Origin: UBA1660 sp964462035
GTDB lineage: Bacteria; Myxococcota_A; Polyangia; Polyangiales; Houyiibacteriaceae
Assembly: GCA_964462035.1 (NCBI GenBank)
Contig: CAYXAP010000047.1
Location: forward strand, 8,539 to 72,538
DNA: 64,000 nucleotides
Reading direction: 5' to 3'
Positions 57,290-64,000 of this stretch are shown here, one piece after another. A model generated the notes under the pieces. The model was given only the letters and a program-made list of their open reading frames with translations, ran no database searches and was not told where the DNA came from. The position numbers were made by a program, and so were the translations under genes. Position 1 is the stretch's first letter, and every line of letters starts with the position of its first letter.

Positions 57290-58780
57290 TCAATCCCCCG
57301 CCGGCACCTCGCTCGTGAACATGAACGGGTAGGCCACGATCACGATCCCGCCGCCCTCGGGCGCCGGGAAACGCATCTGCCGGACCGCCGTCGTGATGCA
57401 CGCCTCCACGCGCGGAGCTTCGAGCTTGCTGTCCTGAACGAGCGCGTTGTCGACCCCACCATCGGTGCCGATGATGAACCGGACGGTCACCCGACCTTCG
57501 AGGGTTGGGTCGTCGACCAGGGCGCGCTCGTAGCAGAGCCGCACGGCGTTCATGTTCTGTCGGATCACCTGGCGAATGACCTCTCTGTCGAGCGAGCCTC
57601 GGTTCACGCCAGGCGCGGCTCCAGCGCCCTGGTCGGGGCTCTCGATCACGAGGGTCCCCCCGGAGTTCGGTCCCGACGCGAGCGGGATGGTGCTGGGCAT
57701 CACCAGGGCTTCGGCCCCCGGGGCCCTCACCGCTCCGTCTTCGACCAGGATGGGCCCCGCCACCGGATCCGACATCCCTTCGACGGCCGCCGCGTCGCCG
57801 GGTGCGGCGCCCGCCCGGAGCACGGCCGCGCTGAGCCGTAGCTGGAGTCGCACTCGTTGTTCCGTTTGCAGGAGCCGGCCGTCGACCCCGAGGCCGGAGT
57901 CGAAGCTGTCCAGGGCGCCGCGGTGAGCGAGCAACCTCTCGGCGTTCTCGATCTGCTCCTCGGCACGGTCCATCAGGTCTTCGGCCCGACCCGCGCTGAA
58001 CGGGCCCTGGAGCGCTCGCTGAGCTCCCTCCAGCATCAGCCGGGCGACGTCGAAGATGCCCATGAGGGCTTCCATCGGGGCGACCCGCTCGTCCGCCAGT
58101 CGCACGAGCGCGTCGGCTGCACGGTGGCGGGCTTCCCGTGGCGCACCCGCGGCGCAACGAGCGATGGCGGGCTCGAGCTGGTCCAGCGTGATCGCTTCGG
58201 CTTCCATCACCTCGGTGACCGCGTCGAGAGCGTAGGCGTAGCGCAGCGCGGCCACCGCGTGATCCGCGCAGGACTCGAAGGTCGGTGGCTGCTCCTCGAC
58301 CAGCGCCGCGAGCCATTGGCGGACCGTCACGGCGAGCTCGTCGGGCAACGCCGTCTGCTCGGTGGCCCAGGCGCGCTCCGCCGCGAGCGAGCGCTGCACG
58401 ATCTGTAGGAGCCGCCCGCGGCGTCCCTCGTCGAGCCCCGCCAGCTGCAGATCCAGAGGCAGCGTATTCGGCAGCCCATCGAGCGGTTCCTCGAGCGCGT
58501 CGATGGTCCCTTGGAGCGCCGCGGCGTGGGGAAAGAGGTTGATCGCCACGGGCTCCCCGAGCCCTTCGGGCAGGTCCACCGCGCGAGCTCGCGCGTCCGA
58601 CTGGAGCGCTTCGAATCGTCCCGCGAGCGTGTCGAGTCGCGCCTCCGCCTCCGACCGTTCGTACGCCAGCCAGCCGATGACACCGCCCACGAGTGCGATG
58701 GCCGTGAGCGCGCCGATCAAGGCTGCACGCCGGGCACGACGCTCGGGGGTACGGCGTGGGGTGGAGCGGGACTGAGACAT
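57290..58780 (-). CDS. Membrane-anchored protein with AgmX/PglI C-terminal domain
   Basis: 496 aa from ATG 58780. A basic N-terminus (MSQSRSTPRRTPERRARRAA) and one membrane helix (IGALTAIALVGGVIGWLAY, about 22-40) precede a long helical region (EALQSDARARAVDLPEGLGE, AERAWATEQTALPDELAVTV) to about residue 320. After a linker, residues 400-490 read LDREVIRQVIRQNMNAVRLC, YERALVDDPTLEGRVTVRFI and VEACITTAVRQMRFPAPEGG. This TonB-C-like domain, named for Myxococcus AgmX/PglI gliding motility proteins, is found in energised trans-envelope complexes. Two Cys (NAVRLCYE, VEACIT) flank it as usual. A motility or transport role is inferred; no TonB/ExbBD or Glt genes are in the window. Confidence 0.88.
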   Translation of the reverse strand: MSQSRSTPRRTPERRARRAALIGALTAIALVGGVIGWLAYERSEAEARLDTLAGRFEALQSDARARAVDLPEGLGEPVAINLFPHAAALQGTIDALEEPLDGLPNTLPLDLQLAGLDEGRRGRLLQIVQRSLAAERAWATEQTALPDELAVTVRQWLAALVEEQPPTFESCADHAVAALRYAYALDAVTEVMEAEAITLDQLEPAIARCAAGAPREARHRAADALVRLADERVAPMEALMGIFDVARLMLEGAQRALQGPFSAGRAEDLMDRAEEQIENAERLLAHRGALDSFDSGLGVDGRLLQTEQRVRLQLRLSAAVLRAGAAPGDAAAVEGMSDPVAGPILVEDGAVRAPGAEALVMPSTIPLASGPNSGGTLVIESPDQGAGAAPGVNRGSLDREVIRQVIRQNMNAVRLCYERALVDDPTLEGRVTVRFIIGTDGGVDNALVQDSKLEAPRVEACITTAVRQMRFPAPEGGGIVIVAYPFMFTSEVPAGD

Positions 58781-58884
58781 GCGCGGGGCTTAGCACGTGG
58801 TTTCGGCGCTGCCGGGTGAAACCAGGCGCCACCTGCAGGTAGTAGCAGCTGGAGTAGTCTCCGACCTTCAACTATGAAAGGCGA

Positions 58885-59160
58885 ATGATGAAGCGATTCA
58901 TGGTCCCAACGATTTGTGTCTTGATCGGATGTGTAGGCGGAGCAGCGATCCCCGTCGTAACCGCGCAGAGCTTCGGTCCGCCTTCTCCCACCACACAGCG
59001 ATGGGAGCAGTTCTGCGAGCCCAACGGACACCGCTCGAACATGAACGAGACGTTGATGGAGCACGCCCGAACCTACGGAGAGCAGGGCTTCGAGCTCGTC
59101 TCGGCCTCTACGGGCTGGAACACGATCATGTCGTGCTACAAGCGGCCCGCCTCGAACTGA
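58885..59160 (+). CDS. Small exported protein, paralogue of the gene at 52079 (DUF4177-like)
   Basis: 91 aa from ATG 58885, preceded by AAAGGCGA about 6 bases upstream. MMKRFMVPTICVLIGCVGGA is a signal peptide/lipobox (LIGC), with PVVTAQSFGPPSP following. The mature part, TTQRWEQFCEPNGHRSNMNE, continues with YGEQGFELVSASTGWN and ends SCYKRPASN. Shared with the 52079 protein: signal with [LV]IGC, a VP.....AQ stretch, QRWE..C, a QG[WF]EL core and C[FY]KRP. Both lie in the 52-61 kb accessory zone. The function is unknown. Confidence 0.75.
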   Translation: MMKRFMVPTICVLIGCVGGAAIPVVTAQSFGPPSPTTQRWEQFCEPNGHRSNMNETLMEHARTYGEQGFELVSASTGWNTIMSCYKRPASN

Positions 59161-59196
59161 CCACCGGTTCTCCATCCCACGGACCGCGTCGGTTAC

Positions 59197-59697
59197 GTGA
59201 CGGGCCTCGGTCTGTCGGCCGACGGGCGTTGGCTCGCGACGTACAGCTACGACTCCCTTCGCGTCTGGGATGCCCGCGGCGTCGAGAGTTGGGTCGCTCA
59301 TCTGCCCGAGTCCCAGCGGGAGCGAACGGCGACCCTCTTCGTGCACGACGATGGTGCCGTGACCATGCACGTGAACGGCGGCTGGCCCCTCAGCGTGCTC
59401 CGCTCCTACACCGCCGACGGCGAGCTCGCGTGGGAGCAATGGCTCGGCTTCGTGGGCGCGGCGGCGTTCACCTCCGATGGCCGCGCCGTCCTCGCACAGC
59501 TCGTCGATGGCGAGTCGACCGCGACGATTGGTGGTCGCGTCGAAGTGCGCGGCCGAGCGACCGGAGAGGTGGTCGCGCGCGTCCCGCTACGACCGCCGGG
59601 GTCCCAGCACCAAGCGCTCGCAGTGTCCGCCGACGACCGCATCGGCGCGGTCAGCTATGGGGACACCGTCGAGCTCTTCTGGCTTCCCGAGCCGTAG
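59197..59697 (+). CDS. WD40/beta-propeller fragment, probably 5'-truncated
   Basis: From GTG 59197 the chain reads MTGLGLSADGRWLATYSYDS followed by LRVWDARGVESWVAHLPES, AAAFTSDGRAVLAQLVDGES and ALAVSADDRIGAVSYGDTVE, ending LFWLPEP. Blades of the type lalSaDGrwLat.S.D..rvWD are WD40/SBBP-like. The same frame is open upstream (LHPTDRVGYVTGLG) and reads like another blade edge (TDRV.. before), but a TGA at 59158, the stop of the previous gene, ends it. There is no ATG. The piece covers about three of the six or seven blades a complete propeller needs. Confidence 0.55.
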   Translation: MTGLGLSADGRWLATYSYDSLRVWDARGVESWVAHLPESQRERTATLFVHDDGAVTMHVNGGWPLSVLRSYTADGELAWEQWLGFVGAAAFTSDGRAVLAQLVDGESTATIGGRVEVRGRATGEVVARVPLRPPGSQHQALAVSADDRIGAVSYGDTVELFWLPEP

Positions 59698-59721
59698 GCG
59701 TCCGTCGAGGACCTCCGGCGT

Positions 59722-60474
59722 TCACTCGGCCAGCAGCGTGCCGTGCTGCTCCAGCACCTGGAGCACGACCTTCGCGTCGAAGGCGTTGCCGACCTCCGGG
59801 CGAAGCACCTCACCCATCGTGCTCGGGTCGTGGTCGGCGTGCTCGAGGTTCGGGGTGCCCCCTTCCGCGTCGATGAGCAGCCCCACGGTCGCTCCTCCCC
59901 AGAAGCTGAAGTAGTGGCCCTTGTTCGAGAGGGCGACGGCGGCCTCTGCCGGCCCCCAGACGCTGGTGCCGTAGTTCGTGGTGTTCCCATAGAGGGTGCC
60001 GCTCACCTTCAGCGACCCGGTCACGTCGAGCTCGCCGGTGGTCACGATGTGTTGGGCCTCGAGGTCTCCGAGGACGAGCAGCGCCCCGGCACCGAAGGCC
60101 TGTCGGAGGATGCCCCGTACCCGGAGCGAGCCCTCGACGATCAGGTGCGAGCCCTGCGCTTCGAGGTGCAGCTCATCGAGCTCGGTGTCCCCGCGGATGA
60201 TCTGAACGCTGGGGAGGCCAAAGATGGCGGGGTCGAAGATGCCGTCGACCCCTTCCCGCTCCGGAGGCGGGGGCACCTCGGCGAGCAGCGCGCGGGCGGC
60301 AGGGAGGGGCAGCACCTCGGCGCCGGGATAGCGCCGGGCGGTCGCGGCATGCTCTTCCGCCGCTTCGTCCTCTGCCTGTTCTCGCTTCAGGCGCTCCGCC
60401 TCCGCTCGCGAGACCTCCTCCGTGGGCAGGGGAACCCCGAGGGCCGCGGCGAGCTTGCTCTTGAAGTCGGACAT
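59722..60474 (-). CDS. Bactofilin-like/polymer-forming beta-helix protein
   Basis: 250 aa from ATG 60474. The N-terminal 75 residues are charged helix and Pro linker (AEAERLKREQAEDEAAEEHA). Residues 85-195 carry right-handed beta-helix ladders: DELHLEAQGSHLIVEGSLRV, ALLVLGDLEAQHIVTTGELD and VTGSLKVSGTLYGNTTNYGT, the short strand-turn pattern of bactofilins and other polymer-forming proteins. The segment after it (AVALSNKGHYFSFWGGATVG) is unlike standard bactofilins, which are shorter, so this could be a bactofilin with a C-terminal extension (ending EQHGTLLAE). Filament formation is inferred from the fold. Confidence 0.6.
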   Translation of the reverse strand: MSDFKSKLAAALGVPLPTEEVSRAEAERLKREQAEDEAAEEHAATARRYPGAEVLPLPAARALLAEVPPPPEREGVDGIFDPAIFGLPSVQIIRGDTELDELHLEAQGSHLIVEGSLRVRGILRQAFGAGALLVLGDLEAQHIVTTGELDVTGSLKVSGTLYGNTTNYGTSVWGPAEAAVALSNKGHYFSFWGGATVGLLIDAEGGTPNLEHADHDPSTMGEVLRPEVGNAFDAKVVLQVLEQHGTLLAE

Positions 60475-60609
60475 GACGGTAGTCTACCGACTCGCGAAGA
60501 GCGCTCCGAGAGCAACGCGTCTCGATCCTCTTCAGCAGTCGCTTCGCCCGTTCGTCGACCACCGCCGGGAAGCCCCCGCAGCTGCTCGTTCGCCCCTCCG
60601 CAGCACGCG

Positions 60610-61341
60610 TCAGTCGCGGGCCAGGTGCACTCGCCGGGCCAGAGAGCAGGTCAGCCGGGGCTCCGGAGACTCGCGGACCATGGACACGGTCACCGCATAG
60701 CCGGAGTAGCCCACCTCGTCAGCGTCCGTGGGAATCACGATCGCGCTCATGGCGTTCACGTCGAACTCGGCGCGGTTCATCCGCCCGCCTCCTGAGATCC
60801 GCAGCAGCCGGTTGCCCTCCGGGTCCCAGGGTTCTACCGCGGCCTCCCCTCGCTCCGGCGCAGCGGGGGCCCAGCGAACCTCGAGCGGCTCCTCGGGCAC
60901 GACCACGGCTCCCTCGATGGGTTCGGTGATCGCGAAGTCCGAGGGGCAGTCGATGCGGCCAGTCAGCCGTCCGAAGCGCGGGTGCTCGGCAATGACTTCC
61001 ACCGTGCCATCCGGCATCGCCCCGGCGAGCGTGGCGTCCAAAGGCGTCTGGTACTGATCTCCGAAGGGCTCGTCGTCCGCCTCCACGCCGCCGATGGTCA
61101 CGCGGGCACCCAGCACCCGCGGGAGTGTTCCCACGAAACCAGGCTCCGGTGTCTCTGTGATCCAGACTCGACCGAAGGTTTCCGCGTCCTCGCTCGACGG
61201 TTGATCCACGACCAACACATACGCGGACAGCTCGAAGCGTGGGTAGCCCGACGGACCATCCGTGTCTGCGTCCCGGGGTGCGGTTCCGGAGTCACCGCAA
61301 CCGACCGCCGCGATCATCGCGCCCAAGAGCATGCCCCTCAT
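60610..61341 (-). CDS. Lipoprotein of unknown function
   Basis: 243 aa from ATG 61341. MRGMLLGAMIAAVGCGDSG is a lipoprotein signal with Cys15. After a short Asp linker the mature part is beta-rich: YPRFELSAYVLVVDQPSSED, TFGRVWITETPEPGFVGTLP, RVLGARVTIGGVEADDEPFG, then DGTVEVIAEHPRFGRLTGRI and NAMSAIVIPTDADEVGYSGY. Cys pairs are CPSDF and LTCSLARR near the end. It resembles a two-sheet carrier domain, but I cannot name it. It is followed by a same-strand 58-aa gene upstream of its start (61363-61539). Confidence 0.65.
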   Translation of the reverse strand: MRGMLLGAMIAAVGCGDSGTAPRDADTDGPSGYPRFELSAYVLVVDQPSSEDAETFGRVWITETPEPGFVGTLPRVLGARVTIGGVEADDEPFGDQYQTPLDATLAGAMPDGTVEVIAEHPRFGRLTGRIDCPSDFAITEPIEGAVVVPEEPLEVRWAPAAPERGEAAVEPWDPEGNRLLRISGGGRMNRAEFDVNAMSAIVIPTDADEVGYSGYAVTVSMVRESPEPRLTCSLARRVHLARD

Positions 61342-61362
61342 GCGTCGGCTCTAGACTGGCAC

Positions 61363-61539
61363 TCAGCTCGGGTCAACGAACCGCGGGCGCCCAGGCTGGT
61401 ATCGGAGAACCGAGATCACCCGACCCGTCCACGGGTTCCTGCTCTTCGCGGGAACCGGCTCGTCGGCGGGTTCACCCCGCCCTCGTAGCTTCTTGCGAAC
61501 TTCGGCTTCGGTGGCTGCGAAGAGCCAGGCGTCAGTCAT
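61363..61539 (-). CDS. Very small hypothetical protein (58 aa)
   Basis: From ATG 61539 to TGA at 61363: MTDAWLFAATEAEVRKKLRG, then EPVPAKSRNPWTGRVISVLR and a YQPGRPRFVDPS end. It has a helix followed by a W-x-G strand pair and a basic, Pro-rich tail, with protein-like residue order and no signal peptide. It is too small for most automatic callers. It lies 21 bp upstream of the 61341 lipoprotein start, on the same strand, so the two could be co-transcribed. I do not know the family. Confidence 0.45.
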   Translation of the reverse strand: MTDAWLFAATEAEVRKKLRGRGEPADEPVPAKSRNPWTGRVISVLRYQPGRPRFVDPS

Positions 61540-61613
61540 CGCCGGAGAGTCTCACCGGAGGGACTCAGCAATGGAAGCCGCCACGATCGGAGCCAGCGGC
61601 TTCGCTCGCAACG

Positions 61614-63008
61614 CTACGGCGGCACCGGGAGCTCGATGGCGATGGTCTCCTGCTCGTCCGAAGGTGACTCCTGCTCGCCATCATAGAGGTCCGCCCACGA
61701 GCCGCTGATCCGGCGCACGGTCAGCACATCGCCATCGATCGTGGCCTCTGCCATCTCGGTCGCCACCACTTCTGGCACGACCTGGCCATCCCGGATGGCC
61801 GGCTCGGAACGAGCGATCCGTCGAAGCGGCACCCGCGCAACGCAGAGTCGGCGCCGTCGTTCGCACACCAGCATGTATCGCCGGGATTCGAACTCGCTGA
61901 CGTCCTCCACGACCCAGCCGAGTCGCCCTCCCGGCAGAGGGCGCTTCTCCACGAGAGTCAGTGGCCGGAGCCCATCCGACACTGCCGGTCGATCGACGAC
62001 TCGCGCGAGCAGAACGAGCTCGGAGCCGCTCGAGCGCCGTCCTAGGAAGACCACACGCCGACGGTTGCTCTCCGCCAACAGGAAGAAGTGGGGAGCAGAC
62101 AGCGGCTGGATCGCGCAGCGGACGCGCTCGTCCGAAATCTGCCGGCAGAGCTCCGCCAGCGTGCCGCGCTCCTCCATCCCTGAGTATTCGGGCGGCGGGC
62201 GGCCTGCGATCTCGATGTCCGCCGGCACCGCAGCAGTGGCTGACGCCGGTGTTCCGAATCGAACGAAGTAGGTCACGTGGGTCGACGGGTCGTCCAGACG
62301 TTCGCTCGCGGCCCAATGCCGCAATGGCGGGCCGCCACCATCCAGACGGTCGACTCGCAGAAGGCCGGGAGCCTCGAGTGAGAGCCTCGTTTGCGTCTCA
62401 CCATCGCCTTGTCCTGGCGCCAACCGATGAGTCCACCAATCTTCCGCCAACGCGGCCCACGGGTAGGTCGTCGGAGTCTCGTCGCTGTAGCTCCCGGTCG
62501 GAAACGGGTGGGTGCACGCCGCTTCTGGTGGCGGCCGGCAGACCACCGCCAGCCGGGTCCGGTGCTCGCTCGTGGTCGCCACGTGCGGGTAGGCGAACCA
62601 CATCGTCGACGTGAGCTCCGCGAGCAGTACCCCAGGTCCGAGCGACCGAATGCCCACCCCCTCCTCTGCGCTCGAGTGACTGCCGCCCGTGTTCACTCCG
62701 GTTCTAGCGACGGCGACGAGGCTGACCTTGCCGCGTTGGCGCCGTACCACCAGCAGCTGCGTGTACTCCGCATGGCCGATGCTTCGTGCGGTCACCAGCC
62801 CCAGCTGGTTCACGCCTCTGCGCACCGCGCACTCGGAAAGATCCTGCTCCGCCGGGAAGTCGGTCAGGGCCCGGGCCCGCTCGCAGAGCTCTTGGAGCGG
62901 CAGCCACTCGTCGGGACCCGGTGGCCACTCGGGGGCGGCCGACTGCGCGTACGCCGCGGTCGCTTGGAGCGCCATCGAACATGCGAGCACTGCCACCCAT
63001 CGGCTCAT
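61614..63008 (-). CDS. Secreted hypothetical protein (464 aa)
   Basis: From ATG 63008: MSRWVAVLACSMALQATAAY followed by AQSAAPEWPP is a signal peptide (AYA cleavage). The first half has Cys-containing segments (LQELCERARALTDFPAEQDL, SECAVRRGVNQLGLVTARSI) and the second repeats the theme: GTLAELCRQISDERVRCAIQ, ELVLLARVVDRPAVSDGLRP, RYMLVCERRRRLCVARVPLR. The two halves share L.ELC......  .C.[IV], which suggests an internal repeat. No enzyme motif is visible. It may be a large periplasmic protein of a myxobacterial family. There is no close neighbour on its strand. Confidence 0.65.
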   Translation of the reverse strand: MSRWVAVLACSMALQATAAYAQSAAPEWPPGPDEWLPLQELCERARALTDFPAEQDLSECAVRRGVNQLGLVTARSIGHAEYTQLLVVRRQRGKVSLVAVARTGVNTGGSHSSAEEGVGIRSLGPGVLLAELTSTMWFAYPHVATTSEHRTRLAVVCRPPPEAACTHPFPTGSYSDETPTTYPWAALAEDWWTHRLAPGQGDGETQTRLSLEAPGLLRVDRLDGGGPPLRHWAASERLDDPSTHVTYFVRFGTPASATAAVPADIEIAGRPPPEYSGMEERGTLAELCRQISDERVRCAIQPLSAPHFFLLAESNRRRVVFLGRRSSGSELVLLARVVDRPAVSDGLRPLTLVEKRPLPGGRLGWVVEDVSEFESRRYMLVCERRRRLCVARVPLRRIARSEPAIRDGQVVPEVVATEMAEATIDGDVLTVRRISGSWADLYDGEQESPSDEQETIAIELPVPP

Positions 63009-63213
63009 CGCTGCGCCAACGCACGTCACGGTCGCGGGGATTCCAGGCAGCGCGGCAGAGATCGAGACGGGCTTTGCCGGACTCCAGCCGCGTGGCGGGC
63101 CGCCGGCAGTTCGCCGACGGACGCCCGGTCTCGAGCTCGGTCGTCGGTCGATCAGGGTGTCGAGCGGTAGGTCACATCTCGCTCCCCGTCGGCGTCGACG
63201 GCTGGGAGGGGAG

Positions 63214-63843
63214 TCACCGCTCGTCGCACCGTGGTGCGGGCCGCTCACCGCACGCCGAATCCCACACCCCTTCACCGGAGCACGCCCCCGCCTCCTGCCA
63301 CTGCTCCCCCGTCCAGCGGAGTGTCGTGCGCAGGGGCAGGTCACACCCGGCTCGCCCGGTGCGACCCCCGATCCACAGGTCCGCCAGCGTCCCCTCGCGG
63401 GGATCCCCCACCTCGATGGCCGTGGCGTATTCGGGCCCCCACACGGCTTCGTAGCTACCGTCGTCGCACGCTCGGAGCACCACGTGCTGGCACTCGCCCC
63501 AGTTGCCGCAGCCACCGAGGAACCCAACGGCGTCCGACGGAGGGGAACCGTTCAGATCGACCGGGGTCACCCGGGCGGTGAGGTCGTCCTCGGGAACGAA
63601 CTCTCCGAATTCGACGATGACCCCGTCTTCGACACGCCACCCGCAGTCCGGATCGTCGTCACCCGGCGCCGACTGGGTCGGCGCGGTCGCGGCGGTGGAG
63701 TCCGCGGAGCCATCGGACCCCGTGGTCGCGGTCGGAGGCGTCGCGCTCTCGGGCGCTGGCCCGTTCGAGCAAGCGGCGAGCAGGGTCGCGGCCAGCACGG
63801 CTCTCGCCAGTGGCAACGGGTAGACGGACGCGAGGCAGCTCAT
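63214..63843 (-). CDS. Lipoprotein (209 aa)
   Basis: From ATG 63843: MSCLASVYPLPLARAVLAAT followed by LLAACSNGPAPESATPP gives a lipoprotein signal with the lipobox LAAC. After an acidic Thr/Asp/Pro linker the mature part reads DPDCGWRVEDGVIVEFGEFV, ARVTPVDLNGSPPSDAVGFL, GGCGNWGECQHVVLRACDDG, and WTGEQWQEAGACSGEGVWDS. Eight Cys are present. It overlaps the TGA of the upstream gene by ATGA (63840-63843), so they form an operon whose first gene runs out of the window. Function unknown. Confidence 0.65.
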   Translation of the reverse strand: MSCLASVYPLPLARAVLAATLLAACSNGPAPESATPPTATTGSDGSADSTAATAPTQSAPGDDDPDCGWRVEDGVIVEFGEFVPEDDLTARVTPVDLNGSPPSDAVGFLGGCGNWGECQHVVLRACDDGSYEAVWGPEYATAIEVGDPREGTLADLWIGGRTGRAGCDLPLRTTLRWTGEQWQEAGACSGEGVWDSACGERPAPRCDER

Positions 63844-64000
63844 CTCTGGGGCTCGGGCTGCGTGTCCGGGTCGCTGGGCTTCAGACGCACGCCACAGCCG
63901 TGATGGGTGCCTACGTCCGGCAGGTCGAAGGTCCCCGCGCTCAAATGAAAGGACGCGTCGGACATGCCGTCGTTGCAGCGCTCCTGGGTCAGCGCGATCT
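63840..64000 (-). CDS. C-terminal part of a META/COG3650-like secreted protein (runs off the window)
   Basis: The frame is open to the window edge and ends in TGA at 63840, overlapping the ATG of the 209-aa lipoprotein. The visible chain ends LTQERCNDGMSDASFHLSAG, TFDLPDVGTHHGCGVRLKPS, with tail DPDTQPEPQR. ERCNDGMSDxxF......  G.GCxVRL matches the C-terminal end of the COG3650/META-type proteins (ERCSDGMSDR.Y...  GCA), which are secreted or outer-membrane-attached and have no assigned reaction. The N-terminal part is outside the window. Confidence 0.55.
   Translation of the reverse strand, partial: IALTQERCNDGMSDASFHLSAGTFDLPDVGTHHGCGVRLKPSDPDTQPEPQR

Noticed and set aside
1..64000. tRNA, rRNA, CRISPR, prophage and integron-like signals
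   Set aside because: Read through for T-loop and anticodon-arm-like patterns, direct-repeat arrays and phage structural genes; none was convincing.

Overview
The window is very GC-rich, gene-dense bacterial chromosome. The gene content points to a myxobacterium (Myxococcota), most likely of the Polyangiales/Sandaracinaceae type. The signs are many predicted lipoproteins with short signal peptides ending in a Cys followed by Asp/Gly-rich linkers, MopE-like proteins full of Asp-Cys-Asp-Gly repeats, eukaryote-type Ser/Thr kinases, a sigma54 activator, AgmX/PglI-type and bactofilin-like proteins, and heme-type CXXCH lipoproteins. The taxonomic call is inference. I saw no rRNA, tRNA, CRISPR array or prophage.

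Layout. 0-6 kb: 5'-partial pectate lyase, a HEAT-repeat protein, a stand-alone SecD-head-like lipoprotein, a lectin-fold lipoprotein, and a peptidoglycan amidase lipoprotein with three Cys-rich C-terminal repeats and two sigma54-like promoters. 6-13 kb: a membrane-anchored Ser/Thr kinase, an EF-hand protein, a multi-spanning membrane protein and two overlapping heme-motif lipoprotein genes. 13-19 kb: a 1120-aa kinase-ATPase-TPR protein divergent from a GAF/AAA+/Fis regulator whose sigma54-contact loop is degenerate, then a LuxR-type regulator. 19-26 kb: secreted proteins and lipoproteins (SPFH-like, VWA, Dickkopf-like Cys-rich, CAP/SCP). 26-34 kb: lipoproteins, a thioredoxin-fold lipoprotein, an SGNH-like protein and RNase D. 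34-38 kb: a two-gene operon (helical protein with a hydrophobic hairpin plus a membrane-anchored partner), a MopE-like lipoprotein and a methyltransferase. 38-46 kb: a 1057-aa MopE-like mosaic, a Rieske oxygenase-like protein with inverted domain order, CorA, a frameshifted lipoprotein gene and YebC. 46-52 kb: an LRR protein, a beta-propeller lipoprotein and a DUF4419 protein. 52-61 kb: a patchy accessory stretch with small hypotheticals, two members of one small secreted family, an IS110 remnant abutting a broken Rpn-type nuclease gene, DUF1877, a CPCC-finger remnant, HEAT and WD40 pieces, then an AgmX-domain protein and a bactofilin-like protein. 61-64 kb: secreted proteins and the end of an operon running off the edge.

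Most genes are single units with short spacers. Real operon-like overlaps are few: 12613 (GTGA), 34963 (ATGA), 57080/57077 and 63840 (ATGA). The dominant theme is cell-envelope and secreted proteins of unknown role plus signalling. The most unusual items are the permuted Rieske protein, the kinase/regulator divergent pair, the 34963-36354 two-gene operon, the tandem sigma54 sites before the amidase, and a set of gene remnants, including a lipoprotein-gene copy carrying a clean internal deletion.
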